DNA from: CAZOEL01 sp964578835
Lineage (GTDB): Bacteria; Desulfobacterota; Syntrophobacteria; Syntrophobacterales; Syntrophobacteraceae
Direction of reading: 5' to 3'
Length of the DNA: 64,000 nt
Assembly (NCBI GenBank): GCA_964578835.1
Contig: CAZOEL010000027.1
Coordinates: 7,923 to 71,922 of the forward strand
The notes under the pieces are model-generated. The model was not told the origin of the DNA and did no database searches. It saw only the letters and a program-made list of their open reading frames with translations. Of this stretch, positions 17,504 through 26,561 are shown piece after piece. Within the stretch, counting starts at the first letter, position 1; each line of letters opens with the position of its first letter. The position numbers and the translations under genes were made by a program.

Positions 17504-17813
17504 GGCATAAGCTCCTTGGTGAAAGAGGCGATATAATCAACGCGCTCTGAGTAAAAGATATTCGACTAAAACCATCGCCTTGCTTCCGACGGCGCCTCGT
17601 TTCTTCCTTCGCTCTTACAGCAAGGCTTTCCACTGCGCTATATATGATGCCCCTACAATGACTTGAAGCCATTATAGACCAATATGCCTGGCAGGCCAAC
17701 AGGCAAAAAGGCGCATCCGGCTTTTGCGCTCCCCCTTTGGCGTGCTCCGCAGGCGATTTACCACTTATGGATAATGAAAATCGTAAGGACTTAGAAGGGA
17801 CTTTGGATAGGGA
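17504..17813. other. Intergenic region between epsI and prsT
   Basis: About 310 bases without a gene. On the minus strand GCAAAAGCCGGATGCGCCTTTTTGC (in overlapping arms near 17700-17730) gives a hairpin with a T tract that may end the xrtA-epsI transcript. The rest probably carries the prsTKR promoter. No sigma-54 consensus with correct spacing was found. Confidence 0.4.
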
Positions 17814-18461
17814 TCAATCGGGCAGGAATTCGTATAAGACTGGATAGATGGCTTGGATGGATCGGACAAGAGTGTCGGATGTTTCCGAAACGGTTCCATA
17901 CATAGGGCTTGAAATCCTGATAATCGCTCCATCGGAGCGATTATGTAGAGCCGCATTTTTTATCATCTCGACACGGGCGGTCATCTCGCTCGCACTCACT
18001 ACGCCCTGGGACTGGTACCAATAGAAAACGACCTGCTGATCTCGGTCCTTTTGAATCAGATAGCGATTCACGTTAATTGGCGCGAAAGGCTCATTCAAAG
18101 GAATCGTCACCCGGGCCGATTCCAGAGGCTCCCAACCGCTTCCAGGCAGGCAATTCTTAGGGGAGTGGATTTGAGCTCCCTTGCGCTGCGTATCCCAATA
18201 CCCGATGTAGAGGTTAAGGCCGCGCCCTTGCGGATTCACGTAAACCCTTGAAATGTAATCCTTGAGCTTTAGAACGCCCAGGGTTCTCTGGTCGAAGCTG
18301 AATGACTCTCGCATGCGCCAGTCCCCAATAATGGCGGGGAAAGCATCCAGCGGCTTTCTGAGGGGAATGATTTCACCGGAAGAGCGAAGTTGCAGGAAAA
18401 GTAACGCCGCCAATAGAACTGAACAGGACAAAGCAATACGGAATCGATTCATCATGATCAT
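17814..18461 (-). CDS. epsI: Exosortase-associated protein EpsI
   Basis: A 215-residue protein with an N-terminal signal anchor (residues 5-25), then the EpsI domain: FPAIIGDWRMRES, LNLYIGYWDTQRKGAQIHSP, NCLPGSGWE and VFYWYQSQGVV. In other bacteria this domain is often fused to the C-terminus of the exosortase; here it is a separate gene 5 bases after xrtA, so translation is coupled (TAGAGG before the ATG). It is periplasmic and needed for exopolysaccharide-linked export. The conserved Cys (NCLPGSGW) is present; the biochemical activity is not known. Confidence 0.92.
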   Translation of the reverse strand: MIMMNRFRIALSCSVLLAALLFLQLRSSGEIIPLRKPLDAFPAIIGDWRMRESFSFDQRTLGVLKLKDYISRVYVNPQGRGLNLYIGYWDTQRKGAQIHSPKNCLPGSGWEPLESARVTIPLNEPFAPINVNRYLIQKDRDQQVVFYWYQSQGVVSASEMTARVEMIKNAALHNRSDGAIIRISSPMYGTVSETSDTLVRSIQAIYPVLYEFLPD

Positions 18462-18466
18462 AACCT

Positions 18467-19357
18467 CTATCGCGCCAGCTTAAACAACCGCATCAGACCA
18501 TAAACCCCGAACAAGCCCGCGAAAGCCACCAGAAAGATCAACCATCCGGCAAGAGTGTGATAAAATCCTTCCGCATATTGAACGCCAAACCAATAGGCAA
18601 TGATCCCAGTAATGACAACCCGTCCAGCGTTTGCCACAATGGTGATCGGTATGGCGGAAGCAATCAGAATCGCTCGTGACAGCCTGGATTTGAAAGTCAC
18701 ATAAGACCACGCCACCGCCAGCGCGAGGAGAGAGATGAGGGAACGGATGCCGCTGCAAGCTTCAGTTACGCCAAGGCTTGTGTTGCTCAGCTGAATGACA
18801 TTCCCATCGAGCAGGACGGGAATGCCCAACATGTCCAATAGCCAGGCCGCATTCTGAGCCGCAAGCCCCTGCAGTGGAAAGGCTATGGCGTAAAAAATAG
18901 TCGAGGGCAATGGGATCATAAAGACCAGATACACAAGGGGGAAGAAGAGCGCCTTGAATACTTCAGTCCCAAGATGAAATAGAACCAGCCCGGCAAGGAC
19001 GATGATGAAAGAGATGCGCATGGTGAAGAACTCTGCGCCGATCTCGCCAATAATGAGCGCCCCGAGTCCAGCCAGAATCACAGGCAGCCCGATCCAATTT
19101 CCTTTTACATTGACATTCTGGAGCTTCTCACGCTGCATCCATATCAGATAACCGCTAAACAGAGGCACAAGCATCCCATGAGAGTAGTTGGGATCGTTCC
19201 ACCAGTCGTTCACTAGCCCGATAACTACCCTCCAATATAATGCCGCCAGCAGAGCAAGCAAAACGGCAACTTGTGCGAAATCCAAAGCGCTGAACTGCTT
19301 AAGCCTTAACCTACAACGGTCCGCTAAAGAGTGAATATCGGCGCTGCACTCATCCAT
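18467..19357 (-). CDS. xrtA: Exosortase A (transpeptidase-like sorting enzyme)
   Basis: A 296-residue inner-membrane protein with about eight transmembrane helices. It has the exosortase catalytic triad: Cys201 in TEACSGIRSL, Arg246 in NAGRVVITG and His267 in FYHTLAGW. It also has the family motifs NYSHGMLVPLFSGYLIW and PLQGLAAQNAAWLLDMLGI. It cleaves the PEP-CTERM signal of surface proteins and probably transfers them to a cell-surface anchor. Substrates with matching tails in this window are at 3368, 5503, 10651 and 34275. ATG 19357 has AAGGA about 6 bases before it. The adjacent GT, AsnB, PrsTKR and O-ligase are the classic XrtA neighbourhood. Confidence 0.96.
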   Translation of the reverse strand: MDECSADIHSLADRCRLRLKQFSALDFAQVAVLLALLAALYWRVVIGLVNDWWNDPNYSHGMLVPLFSGYLIWMQREKLQNVNVKGNWIGLPVILAGLGALIIGEIGAEFFTMRISFIIVLAGLVLFHLGTEVFKALFFPLVYLVFMIPLPSTIFYAIAFPLQGLAAQNAAWLLDMLGIPVLLDGNVIQLSNTSLGVTEACSGIRSLISLLALAVAWSYVTFKSRLSRAILIASAIPITIVANAGRVVITGIIAYWFGVQYAEGFYHTLAGWLIFLVAFAGLFGVYGLMRLFKLAR

Positions 19358-19448
19358 ATGGATCCTTCGCTCCCAGCTCTCTTGAGGAAATGTGAGGTCA
19401 ATTCAATAGTTCCATTTGAAGCCAAGCAACAAGTGCTTGGCCGAAATT

Positions 19449-20558
19449 TCAACCGCCTGTCGGCATTAAAGCAACTCGTCTATATACCGACTCGTATGCA
19501 CTCACCATTGTTCCGACGCTAAATGACTCAAGAACCCTTTTTCTCCCCGCAGCTCCATGTAGTTCTCGAAGACTCGGAGCCCTCAAGTAGCTCAGTATTG
19601 CTTCCCCCAGCGCCCGATCATCCTTCGGCTCAACAAGAGCTCCGGTGTAGCCGTGCATCACCAGTTCGGCATTTCCTCCCACGCGAGTCGCAACCACCGG
19701 AAGCCCTGCCGCCATAGCCTCTAGAATAGTATTGGAGATACCCTCATTTAACGAAGGCAAAACGAACACGTCCAATGCTCCTAATATTTCGGGAACATCC
19801 GAACGGTTTCCCAAAAAAATCGTACCTTCTGGCGCTATTGCCTCGAGCGCATGCCTTTCAGAACCGTCACCAATGACAACGAGCCGAGTTTCGGGCGTAG
19901 ATTCGAGGACATCCGCTATTGCTTTAAAAAGCGTAGGATGGTCCTTTATCGGATCCAATCGTCCTACAACCCCAACAATAAATGCATTTGCTGGTATTCC
20001 AATTTCTAGCCTGATTCTCTTTCCATTTTCGCACAGGCGGTACTTCGCTGGGTCCACACCGTTGTAAATTTGGTTCACCCGCCTTCGAGAACAAATTACA
20101 GCTTGGAGCCATTCCTCTATTCTCTTGGATACACAGGTGTATTCGCATACCCAACGCGATAAGAATTTCCTTACATTGACGCGTTTACGATCCAAGCCGT
20201 AAGGATCATCCATACCCCAACCGTGTTCACCGTGAACCACCTTGCGACAGCCGGCAAGACGAGCGGCAATGATCCCGTCCATGCCGCTCCAATTCCTTGT
20301 ATGTACAACATCCGGACGCAGTGAGCTCAAAATTCGCGATAGTCTCCATAAGAAGGCCACCGAATTGCCGTCACTCTTTCCCAATGAGAGGACTCTGGCT
20401 CCCTTTGGCAGCAATTGCTCCGATTCTCCTGAGCTAGAAAGGCACAGGATGATGTGCTCAATGTCTTCCGAAGCATGCTGCGCTAATGTGGCAATGCCCT
20501 TTTCGAGACCTCCTGTTCCAAAGGAGAAGAGGACATGCGCCACACGGATCTTTTTCAT
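19449..20558 (-). CDS. XrtA-associated GT4 glycosyltransferase (stp2 type)
   Basis: A 369-residue GT-B fold enzyme. The N-terminal acceptor domain has HVLFSFGTGGLEKG, VVHTRNWSGMDG and VVHGEHGWGMDDP, the last two typical of the PEP-CTERM-linked TIGR03088 family. The C-terminal nucleotide-sugar domain has GVVGRLDPIKDHPT and the E-x7-E motif in SLNEGISNTILEAMAAGLP. It transfers a sugar to the growing lipid-linked repeat on the cytoplasmic face. The start is ATG 20558 (GAGGAAG upstream); a TTG at 20576 lies within that ribosome-binding site. Donor and acceptor sugars are not predictable. Confidence 0.88.
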   Translation of the reverse strand: MKKIRVAHVLFSFGTGGLEKGIATLAQHASEDIEHIILCLSSSGESEQLLPKGARVLSLGKSDGNSVAFLWRLSRILSSLRPDVVHTRNWSGMDGIIAARLAGCRKVVHGEHGWGMDDPYGLDRKRVNVRKFLSRWVCEYTCVSKRIEEWLQAVICSRRRVNQIYNGVDPAKYRLCENGKRIRLEIGIPANAFIVGVVGRLDPIKDHPTLFKAIADVLESTPETRLVVIGDGSERHALEAIAPEGTIFLGNRSDVPEILGALDVFVLPSLNEGISNTILEAMAAGLPVVATRVGGNAELVMHGYTGALVEPKDDRALGEAILSYLRAPSLRELHGAAGRKRVLESFSVGTMVSAYESVYRRVALMPTGG

Positions 20559-20636
20559 AACTGAGATCTTCCTCAAAGCGGGCTGCAGCTCTGCTGGGTC
20601 CCTTTGAGCGATGGGCCACCATGACTGCTCAAGGAA

Positions 20637-22601
20637 TCAACGAGCACTCGCAAAACGTTCATGCCACAGGTTCAGCATCAATACTGTCCATAGCTCCGTA
20701 GACCTGTTTCTAAGCCCTGACTGGTGCTGGTCCCACAGTTTTTCAAGAATCTTCGGCTGAAGATAAGCCCGGCTGGCTCCACCATCCAGGATCAGCCCCC
20801 TCGCATACTCCCGGAGGTCCTTTCTCAACCATTCCAGGATCGGCACACCGAAGCCCATCTTCTTCCTGTACAAAATATCTTCAGGCAAATAACGCCCGAG
20901 CGCCTTTTTGAAGATGTGCTTGCCATCCCTCCCAACCAGCTTCATGCGGGATGGGATGCGCGCAACGTACTCCATGAAGACATGGTCGAGAATCGGGCAA
21001 CGGACTTCGAGTGAGACTGCCATGCTCGCGCGATCAACTTTGGTAAGAATGTCCTCACAGAGATAAGTCTTCATGTCCAGGTATTGGATGCGCGAGAGGT
21101 GGTCGGGAGCAGGAGCCTTCTTGTAGATGTCGTGGAATTGGCCGGATGTGGCGTAGCCGCCCAGTTCTTCCAGAACATCTGGATGTAGTAGCAGACGCTT
21201 CTCGTCTTCATAAATGGCGCTGACAGAGAAAAAATAGGCTTCCACAGGATCTCTCGCGACGTTCGAGATGAACGCCTTTCCACGGAACACTTGCGGCAGG
21301 AAATCGGCCTTTGGGTAGAGCCTCCCGAGTAAACCGAAAACAGGCCCCGCCACGCCCGTCGGAAGCAAGTCTCTTACGAGGTTTTCCCTCATATCAAAAT
21401 AGTACCTTCGATAGCCGGCAAAGTTCTCATCGCCACCGTCTCCAGAGAGCGCAACTGTGACATTGTCCCTGGCGGTCTTCGAGACATAGTAGGTGGGGAC
21501 CGCGGAGGAATCAGCAAAAGGCTCATCGTAATGCCACGCGAGCTTCTCTATCACATGAACCGCTTCCGGGGTGACTTTAAATTCGTGATGCTTGGTGGAG
21601 AAAAGCTCAGCAACCTTTCGGGCGTAAGCAGTTTCGTCATAGCTCGTGACGCTAAAGGCGATCGAATTAGTGATGACCGGGTCACTGGAACTGCGGGCCA
21701 TAAGCGCAACGACGGCCGATGAATCGACTCCGCCCGATAGGAAAGCCCCCAGAGGAACTTCGCTTATCATCCTCATGCACGTAGATTCATCGAGTATCCC
21801 CAGAAGATCATCCATCATCGTAGCCTCACTGAACTCATGGCGGGGCTCGAAACTGATATCCCAATAGGGTTTAACCTCGAATGAACCTCGTTTTGCCACA
21901 GCGTAATGCCCTGCCGGAAGCTTGCGGATGGATCGGAAGATCGACTTCTCTAACGGGACATAAAGGAGCGAGAGGTAATCCGACAAAGCCTCGAGGTCGA
22001 TCTCGCGTGAAATCCCTGGCGCCTCCAGAATGGATTTGATCTCTGAGCCGAAAATAACCCTTCCTGAATCCTCCAGGTAGTACAAGGGCTTCTTGCCGAG
22101 TCGGTCGCGAGCAAGAAATAGTTGCTGGCGCCGCTCATCCCAGAGAGCAAAGGCGAACATGCCCCTGAGGCGCTCAAGGGATCGTTCTCCCCACTCTTCG
22201 TAGGCGTGCACGATGGTTTCTGTATCAGAATTGGTGCGAAACCGGTGTCCCCTGCACTCCAGTTCACGTTTGATTGTTTGAAAATTGTAGATCTCGCCAT
22301 TGAAAACTACCCAAATGCTGCCGTCCTCATTCGATAACGGCTGCTGCCCCGATGCAAGATCGATGATGCTCAGTCTGCGGTGCCCCAAACCGACATTTCC
22401 GCGGCATTCCACCTGTGAAGGAGCGGAGTCGATTCCAGCTAGGCGCACGTTAGAAGGTGCTGCCAAGGCACCCACCGCCGCATTGACAAAGTAGCCCTCC
22501 TCGTCCGGGCCTCTATGAGCCAACTGTCGAGTCATCCGCATCAGGACGGAAAAGTCGACTGTACTTCCGTCCATATGAAAGATGCCTGCTATTCCACACA
22601 T
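20637..22601 (-). CDS. XrtA-associated asparagine synthase-like amidotransferase
   Basis: A 654-residue AsnB-type protein. Met-Cys-Gly-Ile at the N-terminus gives the glutaminase nucleophile Cys2. It is followed by GHRRLSIIDLASGQQPL, VVFNGEIYNF and RLRGMFAFALWD of the class II GATase domain. The synthetase domain has the PP-loop SGGVDSSAVV and ALSGDGGDENFAGY. This matches the exosortase A-associated amidotransferase family (TIGR03108). A short extra segment (about 40-65, NAAVGALAAPSNVRLAG) precedes the GHRRLS motif and is longer than in ordinary AsnB. It likely amidates a sugar acid or protein group during polysaccharide maturation. It lies 78 bases before the GT gene. Confidence 0.9.
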   Translation of the reverse strand: MCGIAGIFHMDGSTVDFSVLMRMTRQLAHRGPDEEGYFVNAAVGALAAPSNVRLAGIDSAPSQVECRGNVGLGHRRLSIIDLASGQQPLSNEDGSIWVVFNGEIYNFQTIKRELECRGHRFRTNSDTETIVHAYEEWGERSLERLRGMFAFALWDERRQQLFLARDRLGKKPLYYLEDSGRVIFGSEIKSILEAPGISREIDLEALSDYLSLLYVPLEKSIFRSIRKLPAGHYAVAKRGSFEVKPYWDISFEPRHEFSEATMMDDLLGILDESTCMRMISEVPLGAFLSGGVDSSAVVALMARSSSDPVITNSIAFSVTSYDETAYARKVAELFSTKHHEFKVTPEAVHVIEKLAWHYDEPFADSSAVPTYYVSKTARDNVTVALSGDGGDENFAGYRRYYFDMRENLVRDLLPTGVAGPVFGLLGRLYPKADFLPQVFRGKAFISNVARDPVEAYFFSVSAIYEDEKRLLLHPDVLEELGGYATSGQFHDIYKKAPAPDHLSRIQYLDMKTYLCEDILTKVDRASMAVSLEVRCPILDHVFMEYVARIPSRMKLVGRDGKHIFKKALGRYLPEDILYRKKMGFGVPILEWLRKDLREYARGLILDGGASRAYLQPKILEKLWDQHQSGLRNRSTELWTVLMLNLWHERFASAR

Positions 22602-22641
22602 TCGCAGTGTCTTCCTCAGTATAAGCCATAGCCCGTGAGAT

Positions 22642-23904
22642 TCACGGGGCTGAAGTAAATTCGAGCGCCCCTATATCTATGGGGCCAATGGAGGGGCGCG
22701 GAACCCCGCCAACCGGATGCGCGTACTGATAAAGAGGCGTCAGATCGTAGCCGTTTGCAGCGCCAGGGCTTCGCCCCACATCGATCGCACCTCTGGCGGA
22801 AGTCTCAAGATTGTATTCAAATTGTGCCCTGTTCTTGAAGCCAGGGTCCCTGGCAGACACGAAGTTTGACGCCATTTGCGGCGCCTTGTCCATGGATGAA
22901 TCGTATACGGCGCCATCGCCGCAAAGGATGTTGTTGGTCAGCCGCACGACAAAGCTCTCCGGGTGAGACCGAACAAAGTATCCCTTGCCGGGAAGATCGT
23001 TCACGATGGTGTTGTTGACCAGATATAGTTCACGTCCCTTGTTCCACAGGACGGTTTTTCCATCTACTTCCCTGCCGTAAGAAATGACGCTGCTGTTCAG
23101 CGTTTTCGGCCCCTGCTGTATCAGATTGCCGATGACGTAGGAGTAACCGCCGTTGGGGAGGTCGATCTGATAGCTGGAGTCACCGCTTTCCTCATCCATA
23201 ATCCGGTTGTAAAGTATATGGTTGGTTTCGGCCCGGCTCTTCACGTTGTGGCCGACCCGGGCCATATGCGAATAAGAGAATCTGAGAGTAAAGCTTTTTG
23301 CCTGTCCCACGTAGATGTTGTGCGTTTGCCCGGATCCATCGCCGTTTCGAAAGAACTCAGTATGTTCAATGAGAATATCAGACTGCCTGTCAACACCGGT
23401 CAAGATGCCGTTTTCGTTATCGTGAATGTAACAACGTCTCACTGTCAAATTCTTCCCACCATCCGCCTTGATGCCTGCCCCGTTCTTATTGGCAACACGG
23501 GCTCCCGAAAATTCCAGATTTTCCAGCGTGAGGTTATTGCCTTGCTGAAGGAGCAGCGCCTTGCCATTCAGGATTTGCCTTGTCCCCTCAATGTGGGCGT
23601 ACCCACCTTTTCCCCGTATGGTAACTTCGTCAGCTGAGACGACGCAAATGTCGTCAGGGTATCGACCGGCGTCCACTTCTATGATGTCCCCACGTTTTGC
23701 GGTTTTCAATGCGCCTGAGATCGTCTTGTGCTCTCGAGCAGGTCCAACCTGAATGATCCGGGGCGAATTGTCCTCCCCTAAATCATCCGACAGCACCGCT
23801 CGCAAAGAAATGCTATCGTCCCTCCAGGCAATGGTATATTCCGATATTCCGATGTTAGCTATGGCCAGCATTACATAAAAAACATAGGACACCTTAACGT
23901 TCAC
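22642..23904 (-). CDS. Right-handed parallel beta-helix protein, exported
   Basis: A 420-residue protein with a hydrophobic N-terminus (VFYVMLAIANIGI) as signal or anchor. Then come repeated short strands typical of pectate-lyase-like beta-helices: TISGALKTAKRGDIIEVDAG, VTIRGKGG, LTLENLEFSG, LTVRRCYIHDNENGI, ILIEHTEFFRNGDG and LYLVNNTIV. The end (IDIGALEF) is the usual closing motif of such proteins. Members are often polysaccharide lyases, epimerases or surface proteins; catalytic residues cannot be assigned. It overlaps the next upstream gene by 11 bases (23894-23904), so it is translated with the glycosyltransferase. It probably acts on the exported polysaccharide in the periplasm. Confidence 0.75.
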   Translation of the reverse strand: MNVKVSYVFYVMLAIANIGISEYTIAWRDDSISLRAVLSDDLGEDNSPRIIQVGPAREHKTISGALKTAKRGDIIEVDAGRYPDDICVVSADEVTIRGKGGYAHIEGTRQILNGKALLLQQGNNLTLENLEFSGARVANKNGAGIKADGGKNLTVRRCYIHDNENGILTGVDRQSDILIEHTEFFRNGDGSGQTHNIYVGQAKSFTLRFSYSHMARVGHNVKSRAETNHILYNRIMDEESGDSSYQIDLPNGGYSYVIGNLIQQGPKTLNSSVISYGREVDGKTVLWNKGRELYLVNNTIVNDLPGKGYFVRSHPESFVVRLTNNILCGDGAVYDSSMDKAPQMASNFVSARDPGFKNRAQFEYNLETSARGAIDVGRSPGAANGYDLTPLYQYAHPVGGVPRPSIGPIDIGALEFTSAP

Positions 23905-25108
23905 TTTTTATGAAGCCTTTATCACTTTGACATGCTCTGGAATCTAAAACCCCTGTGAAGACATTCTGCACTTCGTCTGCCACACGATTCCAAGATCTGT
24001 TATGAATGGTCGCCCTGATTTTCCAAGGACTCCAGCTGCTTTGCAACACTTTGTGAATTACCTGTGCAAGAGCCTCCGGCGTACGAGGGGTAACTTGAAA
24101 GCCATTGACGCCGTCAACGACCAAATCTGGAATTCCCCCTACCGACGTCGCTACTACTGGGATGCCGCTGGCAAAAGCTTCAAGGACTACATTTGGACAA
24201 CCTTCTCTAGAACTAGCAAGGCAAAACAACCCTGCAGCTCGATAGCAGCAAGGTAACTGCTCATGGGGGACGCGCCCTAAAAAGGTAATATGTTTCTCAA
24301 TCTTTAACGAAATGGCAAGTTCAGTAAGACCTCCGCGCTCTGGGCCCTCACCGGCGATCTGAAGCGATATCCCAGGGTAGTCGGGAACTAAACAGGCAAT
24401 TGCCTGGATCAACATGTCGAAACCTTTTTCGGGCACGAGATTGCCTGCCGCAAGAACAATTGGTTTCGGCTGCGCTGCTCTTGCGTCGTTATCAGGACGA
24501 AAAGAGTCCAAGTCGACGCCATTGGGGATGATGTAAGTCGGGCTGTTTGCATCGGAGGTTGAAAGTTCTCTAATGCGCCTGGCAAGCGGCTCGCTTACGG
24601 CAATAGAAGCATCGCAGGCATTGAAGACCCTCCGAACTTTCTGCAAGATCCCTGGTAGAGAAGGATAAAGGTTGATATCCGTACCGCGAGCCGTAATGAC
24701 CAGGGGCAGGCTGAGCTTTTCCGCAATATAGGCCGCAGCGTAACCATCAGGATACACATAATGTGAATCCATAAGATCAAAGGGGCCTTCTTCCTCTACT
24801 AATCTCCTTACAGAGCCGAGGGAGAATAACCCCATAGCCGCCCCCTGAAATCTGGTGAACAGGCCTGGTATCATCGGGTATCTTGGGTGTAGCACCTTCG
24901 AACGGCGATAGGTATCATTTCCGGGCACACTTGAGTGAACGGCCCAGCGCGTTTTGAATGGGAGTCTCGGAAAGAAAGGTACCGGGGCCACAATAGACCA
25001 CTTTTCTGCATATCGGTCCGCCCATGCTCCCATCCTTCTAGCCACAAACCCCCCTAAACCCAGGGATATGCTATTTGGGAAGAGTGATGTGAAAGTTATG
25101 ACGCGCAA
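23894..25108 (-). CDS. GT4 glycosyltransferase (TuaC-like)
   Basis: A 404-residue GT-B enzyme. The N-terminus has FTSLFPNSISLGLGGFVARR and LMDSHYVYPDGYAAA. The C-terminal domain has VLAAGNLVPEKGFDMLIQAI and the E-x7-E stretch SSREGCPNVVLEAFASGIP. The layout resembles TuaC-like transferases of teichuronic acid or polysaccharide clusters. The start is TTG 25108 (GAGCGG upstream), because no ATG precedes the first conserved strand. The gene overlaps the end of the O-ligase gene by 13 bases, so it is translationally coupled. Sugar specificity is unknown. Confidence 0.85.
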   Translation of the reverse strand: MRVITFTSLFPNSISLGLGGFVARRMGAWADRYAEKWSIVAPVPFFPRLPFKTRWAVHSSVPGNDTYRRSKVLHPRYPMIPGLFTRFQGAAMGLFSLGSVRRLVEEEGPFDLMDSHYVYPDGYAAAYIAEKLSLPLVITARGTDINLYPSLPGILQKVRRVFNACDASIAVSEPLARRIRELSTSDANSPTYIIPNGVDLDSFRPDNDARAAQPKPIVLAAGNLVPEKGFDMLIQAIACLVPDYPGISLQIAGEGPERGGLTELAISLKIEKHITFLGRVPHEQLPCCYRAAGLFCLASSREGCPNVVLEAFASGIPVVATSVGGIPDLVVDGVNGFQVTPRTPEALAQVIHKVLQSSWSPWKIRATIHNRSWNRVADEVQNVFTGVLDSRACQSDKGFIKSER

Positions 25109-26451
25109 ATTTGCCGCTCGCTATGGGAAATAGGCCGCCCAGTATCACTAACGACCATATACCCTTGCTCAATATCAGCTTCAAGTCCGGCATACATCGT
25201 CGCCTGCGCTTGCAACTCCCTCGACAGAACTACATGGAGGCTAACCGCGAGTCCTACGTACTGATAGAAGAGATCGAAATACGCCAATCCGAGGAATGCG
25301 CCATTCACTAGATAGGCCACAAGCCCGATCAACAGCGCATCAGCGTAATCCGAGAAGAACTGTCCCTCATAGAGAAGATTTGATCGCCTTATCACGCTAG
25401 TAAGCCTTCGTATTACGGATAAGATGAGCGTAAGAAAAACGAAAATCCCAGGGAAACCCATTTCCCCCAGTACTTCAAAATAAATGCTGTGCACATCATG
25501 AAAGTCTTGAGGGTTGGGAGCATAGCGTGCGACAGTCTCGCGGGTAAATGCATTTAACCCGCCCCCAGTCAGTGGGCGATCAATAGCCATATTCCAGGCG
25601 GCATGCCAAGCATTGATGCGTCCCATAGCTGAAGCGTCTTCCTCGTATCGTTGAATCGTATCCATCCTGGAATACCAGCGCTCCGGCACAAACGGAAGCA
25701 TGAGAAGGATTGCTATTACCCCGATGACCAAAATAGTCAACTTTTGTTTGACTCGCATAAATAAGGTCATGGCGCTGACCAGCATCGCTAACGCTGCGCC
25801 ACGTGAGTCCGTAAGGATTACTGAAAGAGGAGAAACCCAGAAGAGGCACCAGAAGAGACGTTTAACCCACAATTTCTCTTCACTTCGCGCCAGTGCAAAA
25901 AATAGGGGCCAAACCATGTTGATGACCAGTCCCATTTCATTGTTCCCCTCAAAAAATGTACCCTCAGGGCCCCACACTCGCCCCCCACCCGTACTCCCTC
26001 CCAGAATCCCCCAGACCGAACCTTTGAAAGCATAGAACCCTATGCTGACAGCTATAGTCAGGACAAGCCGACGGATGTGTTCTATTGACTTGATCAGACA
26101 TACTGTGACGATTATCATCAATAATATTTTTGAAAAGCGGTCCCATTCTCGAAGGAATCCCTCTGGGTTAAGGGACGTAAACCAACCTAGAGATGCTAAC
26201 ACCCATAATGTAGCAATCAACATAGTTTCTCGGCATACTGGAAAGCGGCGATCCCCTCTGAAGAAGAAGAATCCAATGATTGTGGCCGCCGCAATCCCAA
26301 AGGCTATTGGCAATTGACGAGCAAATCCCCAAGCCAGGCGGTGCGGGTTCATATAGGATATGAATGCGTAAAGCATCACCCCATTTACAGGACTGAAGAG
26401 TGAGATAGGTATACTTGATACAAAAAAAAGGGCTACAATTATGTCCCTCAT
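25096..26451 (-). CDS. O-antigen ligase/polymerase-like protein, XrtA-associated
   Basis: A 451-residue polytopic membrane protein with about eleven helices. It matches the putative O-glycosylation ligase of exosortase A systems (TIGR03097): YAFISYMNPHRLAWGFA, LASLGWFTSLNPE, FYAFKGSVWGILGGSTGGGR and VWGPEGTFFEGNNEMGLVI. A large periplasmic loop carries TGGGLNAFTRETVARYAPN and HDVHSIYFEVLGEMG, where the Wzy/WaaL family keeps its key Arg and His. With a Wzx flippase and Wzz-like protein in the same cluster, it may be the polymerase or may ligate the glycan onto PEP-CTERM proteins. The two roles cannot be told apart from sequence. Confidence 0.88.
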   Translation of the reverse strand: MRDIIVALFFVSSIPISLFSPVNGVMLYAFISYMNPHRLAWGFARQLPIAFGIAAATIIGFFFFRGDRRFPVCRETMLIATLWVLASLGWFTSLNPEGFLREWDRFSKILLMIIVTVCLIKSIEHIRRLVLTIAVSIGFYAFKGSVWGILGGSTGGGRVWGPEGTFFEGNNEMGLVINMVWPLFFALARSEEKLWVKRLFWCLFWVSPLSVILTDSRGAALAMLVSAMTLFMRVKQKLTILVIGVIAILLMLPFVPERWYSRMDTIQRYEEDASAMGRINAWHAAWNMAIDRPLTGGGLNAFTRETVARYAPNPQDFHDVHSIYFEVLGEMGFPGIFVFLTLILSVIRRLTSVIRRSNLLYEGQFFSDYADALLIGLVAYLVNGAFLGLAYFDLFYQYVGLAVSLHVVLSRELQAQATMYAGLEADIEQGYMVVSDTGRPISHSERQICAS

Positions 26452-26561
26452 GAGGTAGATGTATCCTTGCTCTTGTCTAGGTGGAACTCGCTGTAAGGTT
26501 TCTCCGAGTTGTAATTATCCCGCTCGGGCCATCCTCCTTCAGGTATTCGAAAGAGCAGCAC